A stretch of 50,301 nucleotides of DNA, taken from contig NZ_FRCA01000009.1 in assembly GCF_900142755.1 (NCBI RefSeq), positions 1 through 50,301 of the forward strand. The letters are read 5' to 3'. Under the pieces are notes generated by a model. That model made no database searches. It was not told where the DNA came from and was given only the letters and a program-made list of their open reading frames with translations. Source of the DNA: Halomonas cupida. GTDB lineage: Bacteria > Pseudomonadota > Gammaproteobacteria > Pseudomonadales > Halomonadaceae. Within the stretch, counting starts at the first letter, position 1; every line of letters starts with the position of its first letter. The translations under genes and the position numbers were made by a program. This document shows positions 1-8,276 of the stretch, one piece after another.

Positions 1-109
1 TCATCGCCACACACACCAGCCAGGCGGCACTTTGTCCGGCCTTGACCACCCAGCGGTCGAAGCCGCTGCGCACCGGGTCGGGAGCCTTTTCCGGCGTTAT
101 GTCACTCAT
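1..109 (-). CDS. TRAP transporter small permease (DctQ type), N-terminal fragment
   Basis: The minus strand from the ATG at 107-109 encodes 36 residues before the window ends: a short polar leader, then FDRWVVKAGQSAAWLVCVAM, the amphipathic start of the first membrane helix. A GAGGA ribosome-binding site lies just upstream of the ATG. The gene follows a DctP-type binding protein on the same strand, which is the usual P-Q order of TRAP operons. The family's small permease is a four-helix inner-membrane subunit that pairs with the large DctM permease, presumably beyond the edge. The fragment alone is too short for a secure call; context carries most of the weight. Confidence 0.7.
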   Translation of the reverse strand, partial: MSDITPEKAPDPVRSGFDRWVVKAGQSAAWLVCVAM

Positions 110-226
110 GGGGCGTCCTCGGAAACTGTCTCAACAAGCGGACTCGACAAGGGATTTCGAAAGGCCGCGCAGCGTCCGGGACTGTGCCCGGACGCAGGTA
201 TCGAAATCGCGGTGGAAGGAAAGCGG

Positions 227-1243
227 TTACAGCTGGCCGCGTGCACGCAGGAAGCTGGTCACCGAGTCATAGAGTTTCTGGGTCATGGCGTTCTGCCCGG
301 CCCATTCCTGCCATTCCTGTTCGGCGGCCTGACGGAACTTGATGCGTTCTTCCTGAGGCAGATCGAACGGATGAACTTCCGGATCCTCATTGAGGCGGGC
401 CAGGGTTTCGATGTCCTGGGCCTTGAGGCGCGCAATCAGGTCATAGGCCATGCCGTCGAAAGCGGTTTCCAGCGTGGTTTGCAGGTCGGCCGGCAGGCTA
501 TCCCAGATCTCCTTGTTGAGTGACACGGCGATCATCGGCATGGAGTGGAAGCCGGGATACAGCGGGTAGGGCGCGAAGGCATGCAGCCCCTGGGCGTCAT
601 TGTTGGATAGCACCGTGGAATCGGCCGCATCGATGACACCCTTCTCGAGTCCGGTGTAGACCTCAGAGCCAGGCAGGTTGACCGGCGTGGCACCGATGCG
701 CTCAAAGATGTTGTAGACCATCCCTTGGGGCGCGCGGATCTTGAGCCCCTCGAAGTCCGCCAGGCTTTCGATCGGCACCGTGGAGGGAATTGACTCCAGC
801 GGGAAGGTGGCGGCCGCCATCAGGTGCGCGCCATAGGGCTCGACCAGTTCGTTGTAGAGGTCTTCACCACCGGCAGAATTCATGAACTCCAGGAAGTCAT
901 AGGGATTGTTCCAGGCACCCACCAGATTACCGATCATGCCGAAGGCCGGATCCTGGCCGGAGAAGTAGCTGGGATCGGTCATATGTCCCTGCAGAATGCC
1001 GGAAGATACCGCCTGGAGTGTTTCGGTCGGCCCGACCACCGAGTTGATGGGCAGTACCTCGATACTGACGCGACCGTCGGTCATGGTACTGATGCGCTCG
1101 GCCCATTCCTGCTTGATCTTGAAACTGGGCTCACCGGCGGTTTCCGATGCCTGGAAGGTCCATTCGTACTCGGCGGCCTGCGCAGTTACTGAGGTCAACA
1201 GTGCGCCAGAGGCCAGTATCAGCGTAGGGAGTGTTCTGTTCAT
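227..1243 (-). CDS. dctP: TRAP transporter substrate-binding protein, DctP family
   Basis: A 338-residue periplasmic binding protein. The start is the ATG at 1241-1243 (GGAGAG just upstream) rather than upstream codons, because it gives a clean Sec signal peptide, MNRTLPTLILASGALLTSVT, ending AQA before AEYEW. The body shows DctP landmarks: the N-terminal strand followed by a kinase-independent helix, an IRAPQGMVYNIFERIGATPV region (a DctP signature including the Arg that usually binds the substrate carboxylate) and a GVIDAAD segment. It would deliver an organic or sugar acid to the DctQM permease. It is divergent from the arabinonate dehydratase and shares a GntR-type palindrome with it, so a sugar acid such as an aldonate or uronate is the likely ligand (inference). 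Confidence 0.9.
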   Translation of the reverse strand: MNRTLPTLILASGALLTSVTAQAAEYEWTFQASETAGEPSFKIKQEWAERISTMTDGRVSIEVLPINSVVGPTETLQAVSSGILQGHMTDPSYFSGQDPAFGMIGNLVGAWNNPYDFLEFMNSAGGEDLYNELVEPYGAHLMAAATFPLESIPSTVPIESLADFEGLKIRAPQGMVYNIFERIGATPVNLPGSEVYTGLEKGVIDAADSTVLSNNDAQGLHAFAPYPLYPGFHSMPMIAVSLNKEIWDSLPADLQTTLETAFDGMAYDLIARLKAQDIETLARLNEDPEVHPFDLPQEERIKFRQAAEQEWQEWAGQNAMTQKLYDSVTSFLRARGQL

Positions 1244-1363
1244 GGTCGCTCTCCGGTCAGGTGTTGTTGTAGGGAGTTGTTGTTGAGAAGCGTTGTGGGG
1301 AAACCGCCTCTTGAAGACGGTGAACATGGATTGCTCGGAGGAGCAATGTTGCTCATTGGGCTA

Positions 1364-1378
1364 ATATGTTCAACATAT
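1364..1378. promoter_or_regulatory. Palindromic operator, probable GntR/FadR site (TRAP/dehydratase divergent promoter)
   Basis: ATATGTTCAACATAT is a perfect palindrome apart from its central base. It sits between the divergent dctP and arabinonate dehydratase genes, 121 nt and 102 nt from their starts. A nearly identical copy, ATATGTTGAACATTT, lies upstream of the gntR gene at 15699-15713. Length and symmetry suit a FadR-type GntR dimer. Binding is inferred, not shown. Confidence 0.7.
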
Positions 1379-1479
1379 ACTTTCGTATGTGTGTACTTTG
1401 CATAGGGGAGCGGATAGGGTGGCTGCAACCGCAGTTCACAAGCGTCATCTACCTACCGTGACATCCGAGGAGCATTGCC

Positions 1480-3240
1480 ATGGCCCGGGACAACGAATCC
1501 TCTGCCAAGCGCCAACTGCGCAGCGCACAATGGTTCGGCAGCGCCGACAAGAACGGTTTCATGTATCGCAGCTGGATGAAGAATCAGGGCATTCCCGATC
1601 ATGAGTTCGATGGCAGGCCGATCATCGGTATCTGCAACACCTGGTCAGAGCTGACGCCCTGCAACGCACACTTCCGCAAGATTGCCGAGCACGTGAAGAA
1701 GGGGATTCTCGAGGCTGGTGGATATCCGGTGGAATTCCCGGTGTTTTCCAATGGCGAGTCCAATCTGCGCCCCACTGCCATGTTCACTCGCAATCTGGCT
1801 AGCATGGATGTCGAGGAGGCGATTCGTGGTAACCCCATGGATGGCGTGGTGTTGCTGGTGGGATGTGACAAGACCACTCCGGCGCTGCTGATGGGGGCGG
1901 CGAGTTGCGATATCCCGACCATCGTGGTCACCGGTGGGCCGATGCTCAATGGCAAGCACAAGGGACAGGATATCGGCTCGGGCACCGTGGTCTGGCAGTT
2001 GTCGGAGGAGGTCAAGGCGGGACGTATTTCCATCCATGACTTCATGGCTGCCGAGGCCGGGATGTCGCGTTCGGCGGGTACCTGCAACACCATGGGCACG
2101 GCCTCGACCATGGCCTGCATGGCCGAGTCGCTGGGCACTTCGTTGCCGCACAATGCGGCAATCCCGGCAGTGGATTCGCGTCGCTATGTATTGGCCCATC
2201 TGTCGGGCAATCGTATCGTCGACATGGTGCACGAGGATCTGCGTCTATCGAAGGTACTGACCCGTGAGGCCTTCGAGAACGCCATCCGCACCAATGCTGC
2301 CATCGGCGGTTCGACCAATGCGGTTATCCATCTCAAGGCCATCGCCGGACGTATCGGTGTCAACCTGGAACTGGATGACTGGAATCGAATCGGGCGCGGC
2401 ACGCCAACGCTGGTCGACCTGCAGCCGTCAGGACGTTTTCTGATGGAAGAGTTCTACTATGCCGGCGGTCTGCCTGCGGTTCTGCGTCGTCTGGGCGAAG
2501 TCGACCGACTGCCCCACAAGGATGCCTTGACCGTCAACGGCCAGACACTGTGGGATAACGTCAAGGACGCACCGATCTACAATGATGAAGTGATTCGTCC
2601 GCTGGAAAAGCCGCTGGTCGAGGATGGCGGAATGTGTGTGCTGCGTGGCAACCTCGCACCACGCGGTGCCGTGCTCAAGCCGTCCGCGGCCAGCCCCGAG
2701 CTGATGCGTCATCGTGGTCGCGCCGTGGTGTTCGAGAATTTCGACGACTACAAGGCACGCATCAATGACCCGGACCTCGATGTCGATGAGACCAGCGTGC
2801 TGGTGATGAAGCACTGTGGTCCTCGGGGCTATCACGGCATGGCGGAAGTCGGCAACATGGGGCTGCCCTCCAAGCTGCTCGAGAAGGGCGTCAAGGATAT
2901 GGTGCGCATCTCCGATGCCCGCATGAGCGGTACCGCCTACGGCACGGTGGTACTGCATGTATCCCCGGAAGCGGCGGCGGGTGGCCCGCTGGCGGCGGTG
3001 CGCAACGGTGACTGGATCGAACTGGATGCCTATGCCGGCAAGCTGCACCTGGATATCAGTGAGGAAGAGCTAGCCGCTCGCCTGGCGGAGAACGATCCGA
3101 CCGAGGCCTCGCGCCAGATAGCCTCCACCGGCGGTTATCGCCAGTTGTATATCGAGCGCGTGCTGCAGGCGGACGAGGGTTGTGACTTCGACTTCCTGGT
3201 GGGATGTCGGGGAGCGGAAGTGCCTCGCCACTCACACTAG
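1480..3240 (+). CDS. L-arabinonate dehydratase (IlvD/Edd family)
   Basis: A 586-residue IlvD/Edd enzyme. It closely resembles the L-arabinonate dehydratases of the non-phosphorylative arabinose pathway as recalled (for example the KNGFMYRSWMKNQG opening and the CRGAEVPRHSH ending). These enzymes remove water from an aldonate to give a 2-keto-3-deoxy acid in the cytoplasm. The three cysteines expected to hold the [2Fe-2S] cluster are visible: C61 (TPCN), C129 (GCDKTTP) and C202 (GTCNTMG). The C-terminal MSGTAYGTVVLHVSPEA segment carries the family's catalytic serine. GAGGAG precedes the ATG. It is probably controlled by the GntR operator at 1364-1378. D-galactonate or D-fuconate could also be substrates. 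Confidence 0.88.
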   Translation: MARDNESSAKRQLRSAQWFGSADKNGFMYRSWMKNQGIPDHEFDGRPIIGICNTWSELTPCNAHFRKIAEHVKKGILEAGGYPVEFPVFSNGESNLRPTAMFTRNLASMDVEEAIRGNPMDGVVLLVGCDKTTPALLMGAASCDIPTIVVTGGPMLNGKHKGQDIGSGTVVWQLSEEVKAGRISIHDFMAAEAGMSRSAGTCNTMGTASTMACMAESLGTSLPHNAAIPAVDSRRYVLAHLSGNRIVDMVHEDLRLSKVLTREAFENAIRTNAAIGGSTNAVIHLKAIAGRIGVNLELDDWNRIGRGTPTLVDLQPSGRFLMEEFYYAGGLPAVLRRLGEVDRLPHKDALTVNGQTLWDNVKDAPIYNDEVIRPLEKPLVEDGGMCVLRGNLAPRGAVLKPSAASPELMRHRGRAVVFENFDDYKARINDPDLDVDETSVLVMKHCGPRGYHGMAEVGNMGLPSKLLEKGVKDMVRISDARMSGTAYGTVVLHVSPEAAAGGPLAAVRNGDWIELDAYAGKLHLDISEEELAARLAENDPTEASRQIASTGGYRQLYIERVLQADEGCDFDFLVGCRGAEVPRHSH

Positions 3241-3300
3241 GTTTTCACACCAGGTTCTCATACCAACCCTTGATGGGAATTTGCCACCAATAGCCACACT

Positions 3301-3347
3301 GCTCGTAGCTCGTAGCTCGTAGCTCGTAGCTCGTAGCTCGTAGCTCG
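3301..3347. repeat. Heptanucleotide tandem repeat, 6.7 copies
   Basis: GCTCGTA is repeated six times, followed by a partial GCTCG, in the 121-nt gap between the two dehydratase genes. It ends 14 nt before the second gene's ATG, close to its ribosome-binding site (GGGAGA). Copy-number change would alter the spacer. The reverse complement of the same unit recurs in degenerate form near 14745 and 50230. Confidence 0.95.
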
Positions 3348-3361
3348 AATAGGGAGACCCC

Positions 3362-5164
3362 ATGTCTCAACGCCCACGCTTGACCCCGGATCAGTTACGT
3401 TCGCGCTGGTGGTTCGATAACCCGGAGCATCCGGGGACCACGGCGCTGTGTATCGAGCGCTACATGAACTATGGCGTGACCCTCGACGAGTTGACCTCGG
3501 GGCGACCGATCATCGGCATTGCCCAGTCGGGGTCGGATCTCACCCCATGCAATCGTCACCACATCGAGTTGGTCAAGAGGGTCAAGGATGGCATTCGGGC
3601 TGCAGGGGGCGTGCCCTTCGAGTTCCCCCTGCATCCGATCCACGAGAATGTACGCCGTCCCACTGCGGCACTGGATCGCAACCTCGCCTATCTGGGGCTG
3701 GTCGAGGTGTTGCATGGCTACCCGCTGGACGGTGTAGTACTGACCACCGGCTGTGACAAGACCACTCCGGCCTGCCTGATGGCGGCGGCAACGGTGAATA
3801 TCCCGGCCATCGTGCTGTCCGGCGGACCTATGCTCAACGGCTGGCGCGGCAATCAGCGGGTGGGGTCGGGAACCATCATCTGGGAGCTGCGCAAGCGCCT
3901 GGCTGCCGGTGAGATCGATTATGCCGAATTCCTCTCCACCGCCACTGACTCGGCACCCTCGGTGGGACACTGCAATACCATGGGCACGGCCTCGACCATG
4001 AATTCGATGGCCGAGGCGCTGGGCATGAGCCTGCCGGGCTCGGCGATGATTCCGGGGCCCTACAAAGAGCGCGCCATGGTCGCGTACGACACCGGTCAGC
4101 GGGCCGTGGAGATGGTCTGGGAGGACCTGCGCCCTCTGGATATCCTGACCCGCGAGGCCTTCGAGAATGCCGTCGTGGTGTGCTCGGCGTTGGGTGGCTC
4201 GTCCAATGCGCCGGTGCATGTCAATGCCATTGCTCGCCACGCTGGGGTGCCGCTGAGCAATGATGACTGGCAGCAACTGGGCCATGAGGTGCCGCTGCTG
4301 GCCAATGTGATGCCCGCTGGTGTCTATCTCGGAGAGGAGTTCCATCGTGCCGGAGGCGTGCCGGCGGTGGTCAACGAGTTGCTGAAGCACGGGTTGATTC
4401 ACGGCGAGGCCATCACCGCCAATGGAGGCTCGATGGCCGAGAATGTCGTCGGCTGCGAGACCCTCGACGAGGATGTCATCTGTCGCTTCGATACTCCATT
4501 GCTCAAGCAGGCCGGGTTCCTCAATCTCAAGGGGAATCTGTTCGATTCGGCGTTGATGAAGACCAGCGTCATCTCTACGGATTTTCGCCAGCGTTTCCTC
4601 TCCAATCCTGATGATCCGGATGCTTTTGAGGGCAAGGTGGTGGTTTTTGATGGTTCCGAGGATTATCACGCCAGGATCGATGATCCCGATCTGGGCATCG
4701 ACGCCACGACCATACTGGTGATGAGAGGCGCAGGGCCGGTGGGGCATCCCGGTGGCGCCGAGGTGGTCAACATGCAGCCGCCGGAGGCGTTGATCCGTCA
4801 GGGCGTGGATTCTCTGCCATGTCTCGGCGATGGGCGACAGTCGGGGACTTCGGGGTCTCCGTCGATACTCAATGCGTCGCCGGAAGCGGCGACCGGCGGG
4901 CCTCTGGCCTTGCTGCAAAGCGGCGATCGCCTGCGTGTGGACCTGGCGCGTGGGGAAGTACAACTGCTGATTGATGATCAGGAACTGGTCCGGCGCCGGG
5001 AACAACTGGAACGCGACGGTGGTTACCGCTATCCCGCCCATCAGACTCCCTGGCAGGAGATCCAGCGGACGCTGATCGAACCGCTGGATCGTGGCATGAC
5101 ACTGCGTGGTGCCGATGACTATCGCGATGTGGCTCGGTGTTCTCCGCCTCGGGACAACCACTGA
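3362..5164 (+). CDS. xylD: D-xylonate dehydratase (IlvD/Edd family)
   Basis: A 600-residue paralogue of the preceding dehydratase but of the other subfamily. The opening [20 protein letters not shown], the GCDKTTPA block, the [20 protein letters not shown] block and the C-terminal PPRDNH tail follow Caulobacter XylD as recalled. The expected reaction is D-xylonate to 2-keto-3-deoxy-D-xylonate. Cluster cysteines are C63, C131 and C204. The ATG at 3362 has GGGAGA upstream. It lies 121 nt after the arabinonate-type enzyme, probably co-transcribed or read from a promoter in the repeat-bearing gap. Two copies of a structured element follow immediately after its stop. D-galactonate/L-arabinonate cross-activity is common in the family. 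Confidence 0.88.
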   Translation: MSQRPRLTPDQLRSRWWFDNPEHPGTTALCIERYMNYGVTLDELTSGRPIIGIAQSGSDLTPCNRHHIELVKRVKDGIRAAGGVPFEFPLHPIHENVRRPTAALDRNLAYLGLVEVLHGYPLDGVVLTTGCDKTTPACLMAAATVNIPAIVLSGGPMLNGWRGNQRVGSGTIIWELRKRLAAGEIDYAEFLSTATDSAPSVGHCNTMGTASTMNSMAEALGMSLPGSAMIPGPYKERAMVAYDTGQRAVEMVWEDLRPLDILTREAFENAVVVCSALGGSSNAPVHVNAIARHAGVPLSNDDWQQLGHEVPLLANVMPAGVYLGEEFHRAGGVPAVVNELLKHGLIHGEAITANGGSMAENVVGCETLDEDVICRFDTPLLKQAGFLNLKGNLFDSALMKTSVISTDFRQRFLSNPDDPDAFEGKVVVFDGSEDYHARIDDPDLGIDATTILVMRGAGPVGHPGGAEVVNMQPPEALIRQGVDSLPCLGDGRQSGTSGSPSILNASPEAATGGPLALLQSGDRLRVDLARGEVQLLIDDQELVRRREQLERDGGYRYPAHQTPWQEIQRTLIEPLDRGMTLRGADDYRDVARCSPPRDNH

Positions 5165-5334
5165 TATTAACCCGGCATGCTTTCATGTCGGGTTAATGGC
5201 GGCACAGGGACGTGCCGCCGTCGGTCATCAGGCCGACGCGAGACCGCACCACACCAGCAGACCCGCGCATCTGCGCCAGTGTGATGCAGACGAAAATCAA
5301 ATCGATCAGGATGAGCGATTTGATTGCCATGTTA
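5165..5334 (+). repeat. Structured dispersed element, copy 1 (tandem with copy 2)
   Basis: First of five copies of a 173-nt element; this one is 170 nt because its 3' end runs directly into copy 2 at a shared TTA. It begins TATTAACCCGGCATG one base after the xylD stop codon, so it forms the 3' end of that transcript. It keeps all five hairpins; H5 is extended here by a C to G change that pairs (AATCAAATCG with CGATTTGATT), while H4 has one mismatch. Confidence 0.9.
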
Positions 5335-5505
5335 TTAACCCGGCACGCTTTCATGTTGGGTTAATGGCGGCACATGGACGTGCCGCCGTCGGCCATCAGG
5401 CCGACGCGAGACCGCACCACACCAGCAGATCCGTGCATCTGCGCCAGTGTGGTGCGGGCGACAATCAAATCGATCAGGATGAGCTATTTGATGGCCATGT
5501 TAATA
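5333..5505 (+). repeat. Structured dispersed element, copy 2
   Basis: Full 173-nt copy, TATTAAC to GTTAATA, directly abutting copy 1 in the same orientation. It differs from the others by a C in the first stem (GGCACG) and one mismatch in the last hairpin (TTTGATGG). It ends 20 nt before the 3' end of the DUF1127 gene, which is on the opposite strand. Confidence 0.92.
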
Positions 5506-5524
5506 GTGATCCGCAGCAGCCTGA

Positions 5525-5836
5525 TCAACCCCGACAGGGACCGGCAGCCCCGGGAGTCTGCTCATCCACTGATGGCTGATCGATTCCGATGTCATCTCTC
5601 AGGCGTTGATCGAGCAGCTCGGTCTCTTGCCGGCTGCGTCGCAGATGGTGCTGGTGTTTCCACGCGTCCAGACGTCGCTTTATCCAGTTTTCAATGGCGG
5701 TGATCAAACCCAGCGGTGGCATGGCCGGCATGACCAGATCCGGCATGCGATTCAGTGCCGTCTCTTCCTGCCGGTCCTCCATGTCAGGGTGTTCATTCCT
5801 GGCTTGGGTCTGATGTCGACGATTGAGCTGTTGCAT
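5525..5836 (-). CDS. Small DUF1127 domain protein
   Basis: A 103-residue basic protein. Residues about 50-86, with WIKRRLDAWKHQHHLRRSRQ followed by LLDQRLRDDIGID, match the DUF1127 pattern (Arg-rich helix then a conserved L..L.D..L.DIGI motif), so this is a real gene despite its size. The ATG at 5834-5836 is preferred over an upstream one because AGGAGG sits seven bases before it. Most DUF1127 proteins are about 45-70 residues; here a 45-residue polar leader precedes the domain. Family members have been linked to RNA binding and to stress or phosphate responses in alphaproteobacteria, but function here is unknown. The gene is bracketed by direct copies of the 173-nt element. Confidence 0.75.
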   Translation of the reverse strand: MQQLNRRHQTQARNEHPDMEDRQEETALNRMPDLVMPAMPPLGLITAIENWIKRRLDAWKHQHHLRRSRQETELLDQRLRDDIGIDQPSVDEQTPGAAGPCRG

Positions 5837-6023
5837 GGTGCTGCCTCCTGTGACGGTGACTTGTTGGGACAAGTCGGGAATCCATGGCCCCGGAATGTCG
5901 TCGAATGATGCCTGGGGCGAGGTCTACACCCGCAGCATCGTCGCTGCATTCTGTTCAATCCAGCGAAACTTGCTACACTGTATTTTCAGGAAATCTGAAA
6001 GCATGATCTTCAATGATCTGTTT

Positions 6024-6196
6024 TATTAACCCGGCATGCTTTCATGTTGGGTTAATAGCGGCACAGGGACGTGCCGCCGTCGGCCATCAGACCGACGCGA
6101 GACCGCACCACACCAGCAGATCCGCGCATCTGCGCCAGTGTGGTGTGGACGACAATCAAATCGATCAGGATGAGCTATTTGATTGCCATGTTAATA
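6024..6196 (+). repeat. Structured dispersed element, copy 3 (reference copy)
   Basis: Full 173-nt copy. Using offsets in this copy: H1 stem 4-15/20-31; H2 34-41/48-55; H3 56-62/67-73; H4 82-90/115-123 with an inner stem 93-98/105-110; H5 130-138/154-162. The ends TATTAACCCGGCA and the reverse complement of the 3' end, TATTAACATGGCA, agree at 11 of 13 positions. It ends 50 nt before the lysR ATG at 6246, so it occupies that gene's upstream region. Confidence 0.93.
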
Positions 6197-6245
6197 AGAG
6201 AATCGTTTCCAGAGAGCTGTTCCTATAGAACCAGAGGACCCCACC

Positions 6246-7172
6246 ATGTCCGCTTCCGTCGGCCCGGGCTGGCAGGCACCATTGCCGTTACTGGATCTCG
6301 ATGTGCTGCGCAATTTTGTGGCCATCGTCGAAAACCGCAGTTTCTCGCGCGCTGCTCAGCAAGTGCATCGCACCCCCTCGGCGCTGAGCATGCAGATCAA
6401 GAGTCTGGAAGCGACGCTCGGCAAGGCGCTGCTGGTGCGTGAGGCGCGGCGGATCAGCACCACGACCGAGGGCGAGACGCTGTTGCGCTACGCTCGACGT
6501 CTGCTGAACCTCAACCAGGAGGCCGTCACCCAGTTTCTGCAGCCGGCCCTGCAGGGCTCGGTGCGGATGGGCACAGCGGACGATGTGGGCACCCGGCTGT
6601 TGCCACAAGTGCTGTCGCGTTTTGCCCGTTTCCACCCGTCAGTGCAGGTGGACGTGAGCGTTGCTCCCAGTCTGGAATTGATGGAGCGTTTCGATGGTGA
6701 TGACCTCGATGTGGCTCTGATGACTTCCGGTACCGATGGCCTGCCTGAGGGAAGAGGGGAAGTGGTACATAGCGAACCGTTGGTATGGGCCGGTCGCAGT
6801 GGAGGGTTGGCCAGCGAATGCCGTCCACTGCAATTGGCGCTCTCCAACCACGGCTGTGCCTGGCGCCGCATGGCTCTGGCGGCGCTTGACGCCACCGACA
6901 TCGACTATCGCATTGCCTATGTCAGCGAGAGTACCTCTGGTCTCTGTGCGGCGCTCAGCGCCGACCTGGCGGTATCGGCATTACCGGCCAGCATGGTGGA
7001 GGCACCCTTGCGTAGCCTGGGTCAAGGCGTCGGCCTCCCTGTCATGGGCAATTACCAGGTGCTGATGCTGCGTCACCCCGATCGTCAGTCCGCCAGTGAT
7101 GCATTGGCTGAAACGGTGATCGAGGCGTTCCAGCACTGGAGTGGACAGTCACTGGAACTGGCCAGCGCCTGA
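6246..7172 (+). CDS. LysR-family transcriptional regulator
   Basis: A 308-residue LTTR. The winged helix-turn-helix spans about residues 17-76 (LDLDVLRNFVAIVENRSFSR AAQQVHRTPSALSMQIKSLE in two adjoining stretches), followed by the linker helix and an effector domain from about 100. A GAGGA lies upstream of the ATG. Its long linker and the LLRYARRLLNLNQEAV segment are typical. The target is unknown: the nearest plus-strand gene downstream is the arabinose/galactose dehydrogenase, about 100 nt away, but the upstream region is taken up by a dispersed element, and no divergent partner shares a promoter with it directly. Confidence 0.9.
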   Translation: MSASVGPGWQAPLPLLDLDVLRNFVAIVENRSFSRAAQQVHRTPSALSMQIKSLEATLGKALLVREARRISTTTEGETLLRYARRLLNLNQEAVTQFLQPALQGSVRMGTADDVGTRLLPQVLSRFARFHPSVQVDVSVAPSLELMERFDGDDLDVALMTSGTDGLPEGRGEVVHSEPLVWAGRSGGLASECRPLQLALSNHGCAWRRMALAALDATDIDYRIAYVSESTSGLCAALSADLAVSALPASMVEAPLRSLGQGVGLPVMGNYQVLMLRHPDRQSASDALAETVIEAFQHWSGQSLELASA

Positions 7173-7204
7173 TGTCGCGATGGCTGGCGACCTCTGGGGA
7201 TAAG

Positions 7205-7256
7205 CTTTTCAATATGATGTTTTCAATGACCTTTTCAATATGATGTTCTCAATGAG
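7205..7256. repeat. 26-nt direct tandem duplication upstream of sugar dehydrogenase
   Basis: Two adjoining 26-nt copies, 24 of 26 identical, each beginning CTTTTCAATATGATGTT. They end just before the GGGGGAGA ribosome-binding site of the gene starting at 7274, so any promoter or operator in the unit is doubled. Confidence 0.93.
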
Positions 7257-7273
7257 CAGGGGGAGAGCCGTTT

Positions 7274-8218
7274 ATGTCGGTGTTTCGTGTGGGTCTCGTG
7301 GGGGCGGGAAAGATCGTCCAGGATCAGCATCTGGCTGCCATCGAGGCAACGCCGGGTCTGGAACTGGTGGCCTACGCCGATCCTGGTGTGCAGCTCGAAG
7401 GACTACCGGGCTTCACGGATCTGACGGCGATGCTCGATGCTCACCCAGAGATCGATGCGGTGGCCATCTGTACTCCAGCCAGACTGCGTCATCGTCTGGC
7501 TCGTGAGGCGCTGACCAGGGGCCGGGCGGTGTTGCTCGAAAAGCCCCCGGCCACTACCCTGGCTGAGGCCGAGGATCTCAGGAGCCTTGCCGAGGACCTG
7601 GGGCAGGTGCTGTTTTCTGCCTGGCATTCACGCTATGCGCCGGGTATTGCACAGGCCCGAAAGTGGCTGTCGCGAGGCCAGGTCGATTCAGTGGCGATCC
7701 GTTGGCACGAGGATGTGCATGTCTGGCATCCGGGCCAGACATGGCTATGGGAAGCCGGTGGCATGGGGGTGTTCGATCCGGGGATCAATGCGCTATCGAT
7801 TCTGACCCACCTGCTCGACGAACCGTTCTTCCTGAAGGGAGCCGAGTTGGAGGTACCAGGCAACTGCCAGACACCGATTGCTGCGAGGCTCGACTTCCAT
7901 CTCGGTGATGGGCCTTCCGGGCAGGCGCGCAGGATTGCGGCGGATCTTGATTTCCGTCACGAGGATCCGCCCCACTGGAACATGACCTTCGAGACCGACT
8001 GTGGTGTGCTGGCGCTGGAAGGCGGCGGAGCACGCTTGATCATTGACGGTGAAGTGGTCATCGATGCGCCTGAACGTGAATACCAGGGCGTCTATGCGCA
8101 CTTTCATGAACTGCTGGCGCGTGGCGTCAGTGATATGGACATCACGCCGCTGCGCCATGTTGCCGATGCCCTGATGCTTGGCCATCGCCATTGGGTAGAG
8201 GACTTTGTCGACAGTTGA
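7274..8218 (+). CDS. L-arabinose/D-galactose 1-dehydrogenase (Gfo/Idh/MocA family)
   Basis: A 314-residue NAD(P)-dependent oxidoreductase. The N-terminal Rossmann motif GLVGAGKI (7-14) is followed by EKPP with K90, and by the block WHPGQTWLWEAGGMGVFDPG ending INALSI, which places D168 and N172. These correspond to the catalytic Lys, Asp and Asn of Azospirillum L-arabinose 1-dehydrogenase, which this protein resembles strongly along its length as recalled. The reaction would oxidise the sugar C1 to the lactone. It fits between the importer (araFGH), mutarotase and aldonate dehydratases. The ATG at 7274 has GGGGGAGA seven bases upstream. A 17-nt duplication covers its stop codon. Confidence 0.88.
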   Translation: MSVFRVGLVGAGKIVQDQHLAAIEATPGLELVAYADPGVQLEGLPGFTDLTAMLDAHPEIDAVAICTPARLRHRLAREALTRGRAVLLEKPPATTLAEAEDLRSLAEDLGQVLFSAWHSRYAPGIAQARKWLSRGQVDSVAIRWHEDVHVWHPGQTWLWEAGGMGVFDPGINALSILTHLLDEPFFLKGAELEVPGNCQTPIAARLDFHLGDGPSGQARRIAADLDFRHEDPPHWNMTFETDCGVLALEGGGARLIIDGEVVIDAPEREYQGVYAHFHELLARGVSDMDITPLRHVADALMLGHRHWVEDFVDS

Positions 8219-8240
8219 ACGGGGTCGACAGTTGAGCGGG
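8207..8240. repeat. 17-nt tandem duplication across the dehydrogenase stop codon
   Basis: GTCGACAGTTGAACGGG is followed directly by GTCGACAGTTGAGCGGG (16 of 17 identical), with a weaker third copy to about 8257. The first copy contains the TGA stop of the sugar dehydrogenase, so the duplication lies entirely at the gene's 3' edge. Confidence 0.92.
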
Positions 8241-8276
8241 GCGGCGGTTGAGTCAGGAGATGAATGAGCCAGTGGA

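Noticed and set aside
3301..3347. CRISPR array
   Set aside because: Units are 7 nt with no spacers and no cas genes nearby.
3395..5161. 588-codon minus-strand open frame opposite the xylonate dehydratase
   Set aside because: It mirrors a clear enzyme gene, its composition is Arg/His-rich antisense type, and it has no domain or ribosome-binding site.
5106..5579. Open frame through element copies 1 and 2 (INPACFHVGLMAAQGRAA-type peptide, also open in copies 3-5)
   Set aside because: The frame is open in all copies, but there is no consistent start codon or ribosome-binding site, changes between copies favour RNA pairing rather than synonymous sites, and the frame runs into unrelated flanking sequence.
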